Assembly: GCA_045645905.1 (NCBI GenBank)
Contig: JAZRJT010000113.1
Span: forward strand, 1-16,328
DNA: 16,328 nucleotides
Reading direction: 5' to 3'
Origin: SIG440 sp045645905
GTDB taxonomy: Bacteria; Bacillota; Clostridia; Monoglobales; Monoglobaceae
The notes under the pieces are model-generated. The model did no database searches and was not told the DNA's origin. It saw only the letters and a list, made by a program, of their open reading frames with translations. This document shows, one piece after another, positions 3,974 to 13,206 of this stretch. Numbering within the stretch: the stretch's first letter is position 1; every line of letters begins with the position of its first letter. A program made the translations under genes and the position numbers.

Positions 3974-5884
3974 TTATTTTACGCTGCGTTTTTTCCAAAC
4001 CGAAAACTTGAGCACAGAAAGAATAATAAGTGCAAATACCACAAGACTTGCAATATTTGAAATCGATACGGAAAGGTTGAGAATTCCTGAAATATCCAGT
4101 ATCTTGTCAATTCCAAATACAGCAAGAAGTGCAAGAACAATACCTACAATTCCTTCACCAGCAATCATACCCGAGCAGAAAAGTATACCGTCGCTGATTA
4201 TAGCAGTTTTTTCTTCTTCAGACTTTTTGAGTTTATCAAGAGCAAGACGTACCAAACCGCCAACCATAATGCAGGCATTAAGGTGTACAGGAAGATATAC
4301 ACCGATTGCAAAAGGAAGTACGGGAATACCCACAACCTCAACAACAATTGCAATAAACACGCCCACAAGCACAAGACCCCATGGGAGGTTTGCATCCATA
4401 ACGCCTTCGATAATCATTTTCATAAGTGTTGCCTGAGGAGCCGCAAGCTCGTCTGAGCCAAAGCCCCACGCACTGTCAAGAAGGTACAATGTTCCGCCAA
4501 TGGCAAATGCCGCCGCAACAACACCGATAATTTCACCAATCTGCTGCTTTTTAGGTGTTGAGCCGAGAAGATATCCCGTCTTTAAGTCCTGAGATGTATC
4601 ACCTGAAATTGCCGCAACAATACAGATAATCGAGCCTATTGCAATAGCCGCACGCATACCATGAGCACCGCTGTCGCCTGTAAGTTTCAAAATCAATGTC
4701 GCAATAAGAAGCGTTGCAATCGCCATACCTGATACAGGGTTATTGCTGCTTCCTACCAGGCCAACCATACGTGACGAAACTGTAGCAAAGAAAAAGCCAA
4801 ACACTACAATAACAACCGCACCAATCAATGTTACAGGAACTGCAGGAACAAGCCACACCAAAAGAGTCAGCACAGCAATTGCAATAAGAACCACCTTCAT
4901 ACTGATATCCTGTGCAGTACGTTCGCCCGAAACAGATGCCGAGCCCTTCATGCCCTTCATTGCACCAACAAATGTATTAACAATCAACGGAAGTGACTTG
5001 ATAAGGCTGATAATACCGCCTGCAGCCAGGGCGCCTGCACCGATATAACGGATGTATGAGCTCCAGATACCGCTTGGACCGTTTGCATCAAAGATTGCAC
5101 CGATTGTTTCGTTTCCGGGATAAAGGATAATATCTCTTCCAAAAAGTACAATCATAGGGATAAGCACCAGCCAGCTGAGAACACCGCCCGCAAACATATA
5201 TGACGAAATTCTTGGACCACAGATATAACCAACGCTCATTACAGCAGGATAAATCTGCGTACCGATTTCACCTGCGTAGCCCTTTACTCTTAAACCAATT
5301 TCACCTGGCACAGCCTTAAGACCATCAATGATAAATTTAAAGGCTGCTGCAAAGCCCATACCCGCAAATACGGTAGATGCATTTGCACCGCCCTTTTCAC
5401 CTGCAAGAAGAACCTCAGCACAAGCAGTACCCTCGGGATAAGGCAGTACTCCATGCTCTTTAACAATCAAAGCATTGCGAAGGGGCACCATAAAGAATAC
5501 ACCCAACAATCCGCCAAGGAGAGAAATCAAAGTAATTTCAATCAAACCGGGCTTGTCCATTACACCCTCGGACGCCCACAAAAAGAGGGCCGGAAGGGTA
5601 AAGATTGCACCTGCAGCAAGAGACTCGCCCGCAGAACCTATTGTCTGCACAAGATTACTCTCTAAAATTGAATTCTTACGCATAATTACACGGATTACAC
5701 CCATAGCAATAACAGCGGCAGGTATTGAAGCCGAAACTGTCATTCCTACACGGAGTCCCAAATACGCATTTGCGGCACCAAAGACAACCGCAAGAAGGAT
5801 ACCCATAACAATTGACGTTAAGGTCAGTTCTGGTGTAACCTTATCTGCCGGAACATACGGCTTAAAGTTGTTTTTGTTTTCCAT
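3974..5884 (-). CDS. OPT-family oligopeptide transporter
   Basis: This 636-residue polytopic membrane protein belongs to the OPT family, which takes up peptides or metal chelates using the proton gradient. Diagnostic segments are LGLRVGMTVSASIPAAV in the first helices, QTIGSAGESLAAGAIFTLPA, and VKEHGVLPYPEGTACAEVL after about 150 residues. Further on are DTSQDLKTGYLLGSTPKKQQ and the closing IPVLPFAIGVYLPVHLN. Length and helix number fit the full family. Of two adjacent ATGs (5887 and 5884) behind GGAG I chose 5884, which has the better 7-base spacing. The frame extends to 5911 without homology. It has its own promoter at 5938-5966 and is followed after one base by the PqqD-like gene. The transported substrate cannot be read from sequence alone. 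Confidence 0.92.
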   Translation of the reverse strand: MENKNNFKPYVPADKVTPELTLTSIVMGILLAVVFGAANAYLGLRVGMTVSASIPAAVIAMGVIRVIMRKNSILESNLVQTIGSAGESLAAGAIFTLPALFLWASEGVMDKPGLIEITLISLLGGLLGVFFMVPLRNALIVKEHGVLPYPEGTACAEVLLAGEKGGANASTVFAGMGFAAAFKFIIDGLKAVPGEIGLRVKGYAGEIGTQIYPAVMSVGYICGPRISSYMFAGGVLSWLVLIPMIVLFGRDIILYPGNETIGAIFDANGPSGIWSSYIRYIGAGALAAGGIISLIKSLPLIVNTFVGAMKGMKGSASVSGERTAQDISMKVVLIAIAVLTLLVWLVPAVPVTLIGAVVIVVFGFFFATVSSRMVGLVGSSNNPVSGMAIATLLIATLILKLTGDSGAHGMRAAIAIGSIICIVAAISGDTSQDLKTGYLLGSTPKKQQIGEIIGVVAAAFAIGGTLYLLDSAWGFGSDELAAPQATLMKMIIEGVMDANLPWGLVLVGVFIAIVVEVVGIPVLPFAIGVYLPVHLNACIMVGGLVRLALDKLKKSEEEKTAIISDGILFCSGMIAGEGIVGIVLALLAVFGIDKILDISGILNLSVSISNIASLVVFALIILSVLKFSVWKKRSVK

Positions 5885-5937
5885 CATACTTCTCCTATCT
5901 TTTAACCGCAACTTCGACGGTGTTTTTCAACCTTTAA

Positions 5938-5966
5938 ATTTTAGCATATAATTCAACAAAAAGCAA
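5938..5966 (-). promoter_or_regulatory. Promoter of the OPT transporter-pqqD pair
   Basis: On the minus strand TTGCTT (complement of 5961-5966) is followed after 17 bases by TAAAAT (complement of 5938-5943). TG one base before the -10 box makes it an extended -10 promoter. The start codon is about 50 bases downstream. Confidence 0.65.
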
Positions 5967-5985
5967 GCAAAAACCGAAATATTGT

Positions 5986-6020
5986 TAAAAATCTCACAAA
6001 TCCTTTTGGGTCTGTGAGAT
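5986..6020 (-). terminator. Intrinsic terminator closing the nadD-to-rnmV gene train
   Basis: ATCTCACA (5991-5998) pairs with TGTGAGAT (6013-6020), and TCC/GGG inside extends the stem. On the minus strand TTTTT (5986-5990) follows. It lies 12 bases after the rnmV stop and just before the OPT promoter. Confidence 0.85.
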
Positions 6021-6031
6021 TAATAATATTA

Positions 6032-6631
6032 TTAACAATTTTTGTTTATTTTATCTGCTGCCACACGATATTCTTCATAGGAAAAAGCTGTATTCAGCAC
6101 TTCAATCAGAGCATTTGCTGAAATTCTTGCGGGAAGCCCAAGCTCTCTTGCAAGTCTGACTCGTTTTTGCTGACTATCATCCCTACCACTGAAGCCGTCT
6201 GTATAAAGCATCGTTTTGGTTATAATTTCTTCTGGCTTTCGGAGCTGTGGCTCGCCAACCTCGGTGACGCTTTGCAGAATTTCGGCAAGAAGCTCCTCCG
6301 TCATACCTTCAACACCCAGAAGACCTTCCTTCCCGGCTGCTTTCTTGCGGCGTTCCTTGCCCTTTACCGATGGAATATAGGCGTGTTTCACCGTACCTCG
6401 ACTTCCAACGCATTGTCTGATGTAATTGCGTATACGAAAGCCTGCACTGTCGGAGTCGGTAAGGATAATTATTCCTGTTTTTTCTGCCATACGACGTATA
6501 GAACTTAATATATTTTTATTTGAATAAAGGCTAAAGCCACCTGTACAGATTATAGAGGCGTCAGTAACCTTTTTAAGCTGTTCTTTATCGAATTTGCCTT
6601 CAACAACAATTGTTTCTTTTATGTGCAGCAT
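6032..6631 (-). CDS. rnmV: Ribonuclease M5
   Basis: RNase M5 trims the precursor of 5S ribosomal RNA, working on a complex with ribosomal protein L18. The 199-residue product has the Toprim domain at the N-terminus. Its catalytic glutamate is E11 in VVEGKFDK, with the acidic pair D59/D61 in LTDSDSAG. The family's C-terminal domain follows (GLLGVEGMTEELLAEIL, then GLPARISANALIEVLN). Length is a little above that of the Bacillus enzyme. The ATG at 6629-6631 follows nadE by 14 bases with AGGAAAG upstream. In many Firmicutes rnmV sits next to ksgA; here it ends an NAD/translation operon instead, and no ksgA is visible. A strong terminator follows. Confidence 0.9.
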   Translation of the reverse strand: MLHIKETIVVEGKFDKEQLKKVTDASIICTGGFSLYSNKNILSSIRRMAEKTGIIILTDSDSAGFRIRNYIRQCVGSRGTVKHAYIPSVKGKERRKKAAGKEGLLGVEGMTEELLAEILQSVTEVGEPQLRKPEEIITKTMLYTDGFSGRDDSQQKRVRLARELGLPARISANALIEVLNTAFSYEEYRVAADKINKNC

Positions 6632-6645
6632 TTTTCTTATCTTTC

Positions 6646-8523
6646 CTAATCCTCAAATACAGCATCAGATGGCATTATCCAATCCCCTCTTGGTGAAAGA
6701 GAAATTGTTCCCACCTTAGGTCCGTGGGGCACAGCCGAACGTTTAAACTGATTATTGAAAAATCTCCTGTAAAACAAGTTGTGCCATTTTTCTATGGTTT
6801 CCTTTGTGTACACGCCCTCAAATGCCACCTCGGCAAGTCTTTGTATTTTTTCTTTGCTGAAGCCAAACTTTAAATAATTATAAATCACAAAATCGTGAAT
6901 TTCATATGGCCCAACAATATCCTCGGTCTTCTGCTTGATTAAGTTTTCATCAGGTGGAAGAAGCTCGGGGCTGACAGGTGTATCAAGAACATCATAGAGA
7001 ATTTCTTTCAACTTACCGCCCTCGGTATCTGCAACAAATTTTACCAATGAACGTATTAAAGTTTTAGGCACAGATGCATTTACACCATACATCGACATAT
7101 GGTCACCGTTGTATGTGGCAAATCCAAGCGCAAGCTCTGATAAATCGCCGGTACCCACAACAATTCCGCCTGTTTTGTTTGATATATCCATAAGCACCTG
7201 TGTTCTCTCGCGTGCCTGAGCATTTTCATAGGTTACGTCGTGGTCATCAATTGATGCCCCGATATCCTCAAGATGCTGGGTTACCGCCTTTGCAATAGAC
7301 ACTTCACGCAATGTCACGCCCATAACATCCGCAAGCTTTTTGGAGTTATTATAAGTTCTGTCTGTTGTGCCGAAACAGGGCATTGTTACTGCAATAATAC
7401 CCTTTCGGTCAAGCCCCAGACTGTCAAAGGTTTTTGCCGCTACAAGAAGCGCAAGTGTACTGTCAAGGCCGCCTGAAACGCCCAAAGTGACTGTTTTTAT
7501 ACCGATGTGTTTAATTCTTTTACGCAAGCCTGCACACTGCATTTTAATAACATTGCTGCAGCGTTCTGCCAAACCCGCATTATCACTTGGAATAAACGGG
7601 TGTGGATTAACCTTTTCAGGCTTTGTTTCTGTAATTTCTGTATCAAAATAAATTCTTTTATATTCCTCATCGTGTTCGGGTATAAATGTAGACATTTTAC
7701 GACGCATAAGGCTTGTTTTTTCAAGGTCAAGCACACCATAGGTTATGCCATTTTCAAACAATTCTGCCTCGGCAATTTTCTTGCCGCATTCATAAATCAT
7801 ATTGTTGCCGCCAAATACCAAATCGGTTGTTGACTCGCCATCACCTGCATCAGCATAAAGATACGCCGTCATTGTTCTTAGGGAAAGCGATGCAAGATGT
7901 GTTTTGCGGATTGCCGATTTACCTGCCGTTTCACTGCTTGCAGACAAATTCAAAATCACATTTGCCCCGTTAAGAGCGTGGTGCATTGATGGCGAAATCG
8001 CAACCCACATATCCTCGCAGATTTCGCATGAGATACGCAAGTTTTCTATTCCCCTTGCACAGAAAATCAACTTTGTGCCGCAGGGAATTCTTTCGCCGTT
8101 AAATTCCACCTCGGTTGTCCTTAAAGGCTTGTCAAAAAACCTTGTTTCATGATGCTCGCCATAATCGGGAAGGTTTGCCTTGGGAACAAAGCCCAGAACC
8201 TTACCGCCCTTGCACACAGCAGCAACATTATAAATCTTATCATCAACCGCAATCGGCAGACCAACAGCAAAGAGAATATCCAACGCTTTGGTTGCATCTA
8301 ATATTTCAGTTAATGCATTTGACGCACGTTTCACTGTTGTACTCTGAAAAATCAAATCGCCAATGGTATAGCCGGTTATACAAAGCTCGGGAAACACAAC
8401 AATTTTAGCACCATTTGATGCCGCTGCTTTTATCTGTTTTATTATATTTTCGCTGTTTTTCTTTGTGCTGTTTACGGTAATTTCAGGTGTTGCTACAGCA
8501 ACCTTGATAAATCCGTCTTTCAT
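6646..8523 (-). CDS. nadE: Glutamine-dependent NAD+ synthetase
   Basis: This enzyme converts nicotinic acid adenine dinucleotide to NAD+, taking ammonia from glutamine. The 625-residue product fuses an N-terminal CN-hydrolase glutaminase with a C-terminal NAD synthetase. The glutaminase triad is visible as E46 (FPELCITGYT), K115 (PKANLPDYGEHHE) and C169 (CEICEDMW). The synthetase P-loop is SGGLDST at 350-356, with later motifs GTGDLSELALGFATYNGDH and PPDENLIKQKTEDIVGPY. Length is slightly below the 680-residue mycobacterial type. The ATG at 8521-8523 has GGTGGGA upstream. It lies 43 bases after the HD-domain gene and 14 bases before rnmV. nadD is in the same gene train, about 5 kb upstream. 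Confidence 0.96.
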   Translation of the reverse strand: MKDGFIKVAVATPEITVNSTKKNSENIIKQIKAAASNGAKIVVFPELCITGYTIGDLIFQSTTVKRASNALTEILDATKALDILFAVGLPIAVDDKIYNVAAVCKGGKVLGFVPKANLPDYGEHHETRFFDKPLRTTEVEFNGERIPCGTKLIFCARGIENLRISCEICEDMWVAISPSMHHALNGANVILNLSASSETAGKSAIRKTHLASLSLRTMTAYLYADAGDGESTTDLVFGGNNMIYECGKKIAEAELFENGITYGVLDLEKTSLMRRKMSTFIPEHDEEYKRIYFDTEITETKPEKVNPHPFIPSDNAGLAERCSNVIKMQCAGLRKRIKHIGIKTVTLGVSGGLDSTLALLVAAKTFDSLGLDRKGIIAVTMPCFGTTDRTYNNSKKLADVMGVTLREVSIAKAVTQHLEDIGASIDDHDVTYENAQARERTQVLMDISNKTGGIVVGTGDLSELALGFATYNGDHMSMYGVNASVPKTLIRSLVKFVADTEGGKLKEILYDVLDTPVSPELLPPDENLIKQKTEDIVGPYEIHDFVIYNYLKFGFSKEKIQRLAEVAFEGVYTKETIEKWHNLFYRRFFNNQFKRSAVPHGPKVGTISLSPRGDWIMPSDAVFED

Positions 8524-8566
8524 TTTAATCCCACCTTTGAGATTTAATCCTTAAGTTTAAGAAAAA

Positions 8567-9151
8567 TTATTCCTTACCTTCAAGGAAATATGTAGCCTCC
8601 ATATCGGCTGTTGACAGGGCGAATGCCAAAGGAAACATTTCAAAGGCAGCGCCTACATTTCTTGGCTCCTCACTTCCCGAAAAGCCCATATGATATCTTA
8701 TAGCAAAGGCCTCTTCCCTGGTCAAACGCATAAAGCCCGATATTATATATACCGATTTTTCACCATGACCGTATGGGAGCTTGTCATCGATTTCGTAAGT
8801 TGGAACCTTTTGCCACACACCATTATCATCCTTGACATTGCGAAAGCCCGGCTTGTAAAAGTTCATTTTGCAAAGGTCATGAAGGAGCGCAACAATAGCA
8901 ATTGTTTCATCGCTTGCCTCTAAACCGTAGAGTTCTTTTACCCGTTCCCTTTCCATATAGTCACGAAGAGACTCATAAACATTCAGGCTATGCTCCACAA
9001 GACCCCCCTCGTATGCACCGTGATAACGCGAGCTTGCAGGGGCGGTAAAGAAATCGCTTGATTGCGACATAAGATGAGCAAGGAGCTTTTCAGCTCCCTC
9101 TCGTTTTATATATTTCTGATAAATTTCAATAAATTCCTGTTTTGCGCTCAT
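8567..9151 (-). CDS. HD-domain metal-dependent phosphohydrolase
   Basis: The 194-residue product is a single HD domain. It has H44 and H54 in SRYHGAYEGGLVEHSLNV, the central HD pair H91-D92 (LLHDLCK), histidines at 129 and 154 and a distal D183 (STADMEA). The layout recalls the HD half of the YhaM 3'-5' exoribonuclease, but the nucleic-acid-binding OB half is missing. The substrate (nucleotide, RNA or signalling molecule) is therefore open. The ATG at 9149-9151 starts 2 bases after the leuS stop, with GGTG inside the end of leuS, so translation is probably coupled. Its place between leuS and nadE suggests a housekeeping role. Confidence 0.8.
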   Translation of the reverse strand: MSAKQEFIEIYQKYIKREGAEKLLAHLMSQSSDFFTAPASSRYHGAYEGGLVEHSLNVYESLRDYMERERVKELYGLEASDETIAIVALLHDLCKMNFYKPGFRNVKDDNGVWQKVPTYEIDDKLPYGHGEKSVYIISGFMRLTREEAFAIRYHMGFSGSEEPRNVGAAFEMFPLAFALSTADMEATYFLEGKE

Positions 9152-9153
9152 AA

Positions 9154-11568
9154 TTATTTCACCACTATATTAATAAGCTTTTTAGGAACAGCAATAACTT
9201 TCACAACCTGTTTGCCCTCGGTAAGCTCTTTAATCTTGTCATTTGCCAGAGCGACCTCCTGCATCTGCTGAGGATTGAGGTCTGCTGAAATCATCATCTT
9301 GTCACGGATTTTGCCGTTAATCTGAACAACAACTTCAATTTCGTCATCAACAGTCTTTGCTTCGTCATATTCAGGCCACTTGGTATCAGACAGCGCGCCT
9401 TCAAAGCCTGCAACCTTCCACAGTTCTTCGGTGATGTGCGGTGCAACCGGATTAAGAAGGGTAATAAATGTCTTAAATTCTGCCTTGTTAATCTTCTCAA
9501 CCTTCATTACATCGTTGATAAATGCCATAAGTGTCGCGATACCGGTGTTAAATTTCATTCTGTCATAGTCATCTGTTACCTTTTTAATAGTCTTGTGGAG
9601 TGCGGTTTCAAGCTCTTTTGAATAGCTGTCGCCATCAACAAGAATATTCTGCAAATTCCATACTCTTTCAAGGAATTTATAACAACCCTTTACGCCGTTC
9701 ATAGACCATGGTGTTGCCTGATCAAAAGCACCGATAAACATCTCATAGGTTCTGAATGTGTCAGCACCGTATTCATTTACAACATCATCAGGATTGATTA
9801 CATTGCCTCTTGATTTAGACATTTTTTCGCCGTTTTCACCCAAAATCATACCGTGTGAAGTTCTCTTCTGATAAGGTTCTTTTGTAGGAACAACTCCGAT
9901 ATCATAAAGGAACTTGTGCCAGAATCTTGAGTAAAGAAGGTGAAGCGTTGTGTGCTCCATACCGCCGTTGTACCAGTCGATAGGAAGCCAATATTTAAGC
10001 TCTTCCATTCCTGCAAGGAAGTCAGAATTATTAGGGTCAATATATCTTAAGAAGTACCATGATGAACCTGCCCACTGAGGCATAGTATCAGTCTCACGTT
10101 CAGCTTTTGCGCCACACTTGGGGCAAGTTGTTTCAACCCAGTCGCGGATTTTAATCAGCGGAGACTCACCGGACTCGCCCGGTTCAAAGTTCTTAGTATC
10201 GGGAAGCTGCAAGGGAAGCTCACTCTCAGGAACAGGTACCCAACCGCAGTGAGGGCAGTTAACAAGCGGGATGGGTTCGCCCCAGTAACGCTGACGCGAG
10301 AACACCCAGTCACGCAGCTTGTAATTAACCTTGCGTGTACCGATACCTTCCTTTTCAAGAAAATCTATAATAGCCTTCTTTGCATCCTCAACCTGCATGC
10401 CGGTAAGGAATCCTGAATTTACCATTACACCTGTTTCAACATCTGTAAAAGCTTCCTTCTGTACATCTTCACCACCTGCAACAACCTCAATAATGGGCAT
10501 ATCAAATTTCTTGGCAAATTCCCAGTCACGGGTATCGTGAGCAGGCACCGCCATAATCGCACCTGTTCCGTATGTTACAAGCACATAATCTGAAATCCAG
10601 ATGGGAATTTCGGCATTGTTTACGGGGTCAATCGCAGTGATGCCCTTCAGCATAACACCTGTTTTGTTTTTGTCTAGCTCGGCTCTTTCAAAGTCGCTCT
10701 TTTTTGCAGCCTCAGCCTTATAAGCCTCAACTTCGGCATAGTTTTCTAGTCTATCCTTATACTTTTCAACATAAGGATGCTCAGGTGCAAGTACCATATA
10801 TGTAGCACCAAAAAGTGTGTCGGGACGTGTTGTATAAACGCGGATTTTATCGTCAGTTCCCTTGATTTTAAAATCTACTTCTGCACCCTCGCTGCGGCCA
10901 ATCCAGTTTGTTTGCTGAACCTTTACGCGTTCAATATAATCAACATCTGCAAGGTCATCAATAAGACGCTGTGCATACTCGGTAATTTTAAGCATCCACT
11001 GGCTCTTTTCCTTTTGTACAACCTCACTTCCGCAACGCTCACAAACGCCGTTTACAACCTCTTCGTTTGCAAGACCGACCTTACAGCCTGTACAGAAGTT
11101 AATCGGCATCTTTGTCTTATATGCAAGACCCTTTTCAAACAGTTTAAGGAAAATCCACTGTGTCCATTTATAATAATTGGGGTCGGTTGTGTTTATCTCT
11201 CTCGACCAGTCAAAACCAAAGCCCAGCATTTTAAGCTGTCTTTTAAAGTTTTCGATATTGTTTTTTGTAACGATTGCAGGATGAATGTTATTCTTAATAG
11301 CAAAGTTCTCTGTAGGTAGACCAAAAGCATCCCAACCCATAGGGAATAAAACATTATAGCCCTCTAAACGCTTTTTTCTGGTAATAATGTCTATTGCCGT
11401 ATAGCCTCTGGGATGGCCTACGTGAAGACCGTGTCCTGATGGATAAGGAAATTCTACAAGACCATAAAACTTGGGCTTTGACTTATCTGTGTTTGATGCC
11501 TCAAAAGTCTTGTTTTCATCCCAATACTGTTGCCATTTTCCTTCAATTGCTTTGAAATCGTATTTCAT
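9154..11568 (-). CDS. leuS: Leucyl-tRNA synthetase
   Basis: Charges tRNA-Leu with leucine. The 804-residue product is full length for the bacterial type. It has the HIGH box as HVGH at 49-52 and the KMSKS box at 582-586. The editing domain shows TTRPDTLFG at 246-254 and the editing aspartate D345 in AVPAHDTRD. Cysteine pairs that look zinc-binding occur at 159/162 with 176/179 and at 438/441 with 482/485. The C-terminus (VVQINGKIRDKMMIS onwards) is intact. The ATG at 11566-11568 has AAAGGA upstream and lies 24 bases after rsfS. There is no room for the leucine T-box leader that commonly precedes clostridial leuS, so expression probably depends on the upstream operon promoter. Confidence 0.98.
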   Translation of the reverse strand: MKYDFKAIEGKWQQYWDENKTFEASNTDKSKPKFYGLVEFPYPSGHGLHVGHPRGYTAIDIITRKKRLEGYNVLFPMGWDAFGLPTENFAIKNNIHPAIVTKNNIENFKRQLKMLGFGFDWSREINTTDPNYYKWTQWIFLKLFEKGLAYKTKMPINFCTGCKVGLANEEVVNGVCERCGSEVVQKEKSQWMLKITEYAQRLIDDLADVDYIERVKVQQTNWIGRSEGAEVDFKIKGTDDKIRVYTTRPDTLFGATYMVLAPEHPYVEKYKDRLENYAEVEAYKAEAAKKSDFERAELDKNKTGVMLKGITAIDPVNNAEIPIWISDYVLVTYGTGAIMAVPAHDTRDWEFAKKFDMPIIEVVAGGEDVQKEAFTDVETGVMVNSGFLTGMQVEDAKKAIIDFLEKEGIGTRKVNYKLRDWVFSRQRYWGEPIPLVNCPHCGWVPVPESELPLQLPDTKNFEPGESGESPLIKIRDWVETTCPKCGAKAERETDTMPQWAGSSWYFLRYIDPNNSDFLAGMEELKYWLPIDWYNGGMEHTTLHLLYSRFWHKFLYDIGVVPTKEPYQKRTSHGMILGENGEKMSKSRGNVINPDDVVNEYGADTFRTYEMFIGAFDQATPWSMNGVKGCYKFLERVWNLQNILVDGDSYSKELETALHKTIKKVTDDYDRMKFNTGIATLMAFINDVMKVEKINKAEFKTFITLLNPVAPHITEELWKVAGFEGALSDTKWPEYDEAKTVDDEIEVVVQINGKIRDKMMISADLNPQQMQEVALANDKIKELTEGKQVVKVIAVPKKLINIVVK

Positions 11569-11592
11569 TTATAATCAATCCTTTCGGTTTTA

Positions 11593-11955
11593 TTAGTCTT
11601 CCTGAATTAAATCTTCAACATCTACTACAGGCGCATCCTTCCAGATATGCTCCAGCTTGTAAAATTCACGAGTTTCACTCTGGAAAATATGAACCATAAC
11701 GTCATCATAGTTTAAGAGTATCCATTCACCGCTGTCATAGCCTTCCTTGTTCCAAAGCTTTGCACCGGCTTCACGCATTTTTTCTTCAACCTCGTCACAG
11801 ATTGCCTGAACGTTCTTATTAGATCCGCCCGTTGCAATAACAAAATAATTTGTCAGGGTTGTCAGTTCGCTAAGACTAAGAACAGTTAGTTCCTTACCTT
11901 TTTTGCTGTCAATCGCTTTAACTGCGGTATTTACATAATTATTTTCACAACTCAT
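11593..11955 (-). CDS. rsfS: Ribosome silencing factor RsfS (Iojap/YbeB)
   Basis: RsfS binds ribosomal protein L14 and blocks joining of the ribosomal subunits under starvation. The 120-residue product spans the whole Iojap domain. Family signatures are TNYFVIATGGSNKNVQAI, AGAKLWNKEGYDSGEWILL and YDDVMVHIFQSETREFY-LE-W. A short acidic tail (VVDVEDLIQED) follows. The ATG at 11953-11955 has AGGAGAT upstream. It is 18 bases after the LCP gene and 24 bases before leuS. Linkage to nadD and yqeK is widely conserved in Firmicutes. Confidence 0.95.
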   Translation of the reverse strand: MSCENNYVNTAVKAIDSKKGKELTVLSLSELTTLTNYFVIATGGSNKNVQAICDEVEEKMREAGAKLWNKEGYDSGEWILLNYDDVMVHIFQSETREFYKLEHIWKDAPVVDVEDLIQED

Positions 11956-11973
11956 TATCTTATCTCCTATCCT

Positions 11974-13206
11974 TTAAAATGAGAAATCTGTACCCATTTT
12001 AATCGTAACATCTGCCATTTTTTCTTCATCGTCAAGAACATATTCTTCAATAGTTTCTGCAATAGGAACCTTCGCATAAACCTTTTTAAGTTCCAGTGCT
12101 GCACGCTTTTCATTATGATTAATCAACACCGAAGTATCTGCAATTCTGTCAGTTTTTTCGGTTGCCACCACCTTAAAACCATAATCTGTAAGGGTCTCCT
12201 TAACTGCTGTCAGAATATCGGCATTTCCGGTGTCAACGCCTGTTGCATCTACAATCTTAACCTTGATAAAACGATTTTTAAATGACCCGTTATATTCATC
12301 GGCTACTGTGCCCTTTTGGGGAGTAAAATGTTCTTTTATCAAAGTTTTAGTAGCATCTTCGTCACAGAAAAAATACGAAACGCCATTGCTGTCATATCCA
12401 CCTTCACCCGGAAGAGTATGAATTTTAACATTTTCCATACTGAATTTGGGAAGTCTGCCAATGTAATTTACCATTTCACTTACCGTAAAATCTGTTTTTA
12501 CATTGTCGCTGATAACACCGATAATTTTAGGTGCTTTAAGGATTGTGCTGCCGCTAAGCATTTTATCAGCTACCGCTTGATAAAACCCTTTCTGTGCTGC
12601 CACACGGTCAATGTCGCCGTTGGGATACCCCGACCCATCATCGTTTTGTCTAAATCTCATAAACATCTCGGCGCGTCTGCCATTCAGTAATTGCACGCCA
12701 GGATACAGGTCAATAGTCAGGTTTTGAAAAGGGTCGTGATAGTTCATTCTTATAGGAACATCAACTTCAACACCGCCAATCGCATCTATTATCTCGCGAA
12801 ACGCCTTAAAGCTGACAATCACCGATTTTTCAGGGCGAATTCCTATAACCCCTTCAATCTCATCAAACAAAGTCTGTTCCTTTTCAGGACTTCCGTACGC
12901 CGAATTAATCTTTTTGTCATGTCTGTCGTTTTCGACCTTGGTGTCACGTGGAATTTGCAAAACATTTAAGGAGTTGTCCGCCATATTATATCTGCAAAAC
13001 AATATAAGGTCTGTGCGATAACCATCATCATCAACACCGGCAACAACAAAATCCTGCACCTTGTTGTCACGTGTAGTCCCCGCGCTGAACCCGAATTTTA
13101 TCGGCTGTCCTGTAATAATTGAAACAGCACCTTGAAAACCTGTATATATCAATGTAAGTAAAACAAGTATTGCAATAGCAAGTCTAAGTGGAGATTTTAC
13201 CCTCAT
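11974..13206 (-). CDS. LytR-CpsA-Psr (LCP) family cell-wall glycopolymer ligase
   Basis: LCP proteins transfer teichoic acids or other glycopolymers from lipid carriers to peptidoglycan outside the membrane. The 410-residue product has a short cytoplasmic N-terminus and one membrane helix (about residues 9-28), then the extracellular LCP domain. Key motifs are GVDDDGYRTDLI near 58-69, IPRDT at 85-89 with its catalytic-site arginine, KINSAYG near 99-105, DLYPGVQLLNGRRAEMFMRFR and GDIDRVAAQ near 197. A C-terminal LytR_C domain follows (about 308-380, IKVKIVDATGVDTGNADI). The ATG at 13204-13206 overlaps the yqeK stop by 4 bases (ATGA), with GAGG upstream, so translation is coupled. Confidence 0.94.
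   Translation of the reverse strand: MRVKSPLRLAIAILVLLTLIYTGFQGAVSIITGQPIKFGFSAGTTRDNKVQDFVVAGVDDDGYRTDLILFCRYNMADNSLNVLQIPRDTKVENDRHDKKINSAYGSPEKEQTLFDEIEGVIGIRPEKSVIVSFKAFREIIDAIGGVEVDVPIRMNYHDPFQNLTIDLYPGVQLLNGRRAEMFMRFRQNDDGSGYPNGDIDRVAAQKGFYQAVADKMLSGSTILKAPKIIGVISDNVKTDFTVSEMVNYIGRLPKFSMENVKIHTLPGEGGYDSNGVSYFFCDEDATKTLIKEHFTPQKGTVADEYNGSFKNRFIKVKIVDATGVDTGNADILTAVKETLTDYGFKVVATEKTDRIADTSVLINHNEKRAALELKKVYAKVPIAETIEEYVLDDEEKMADVTIKMGTDFSF

Noticed and set aside
10777..11319. 180-codon plus-strand open frame opposite leuS
   Set aside because: It lies wholly within the well-conserved leuS gene and its translation resembles no protein; it is an antisense shadow.
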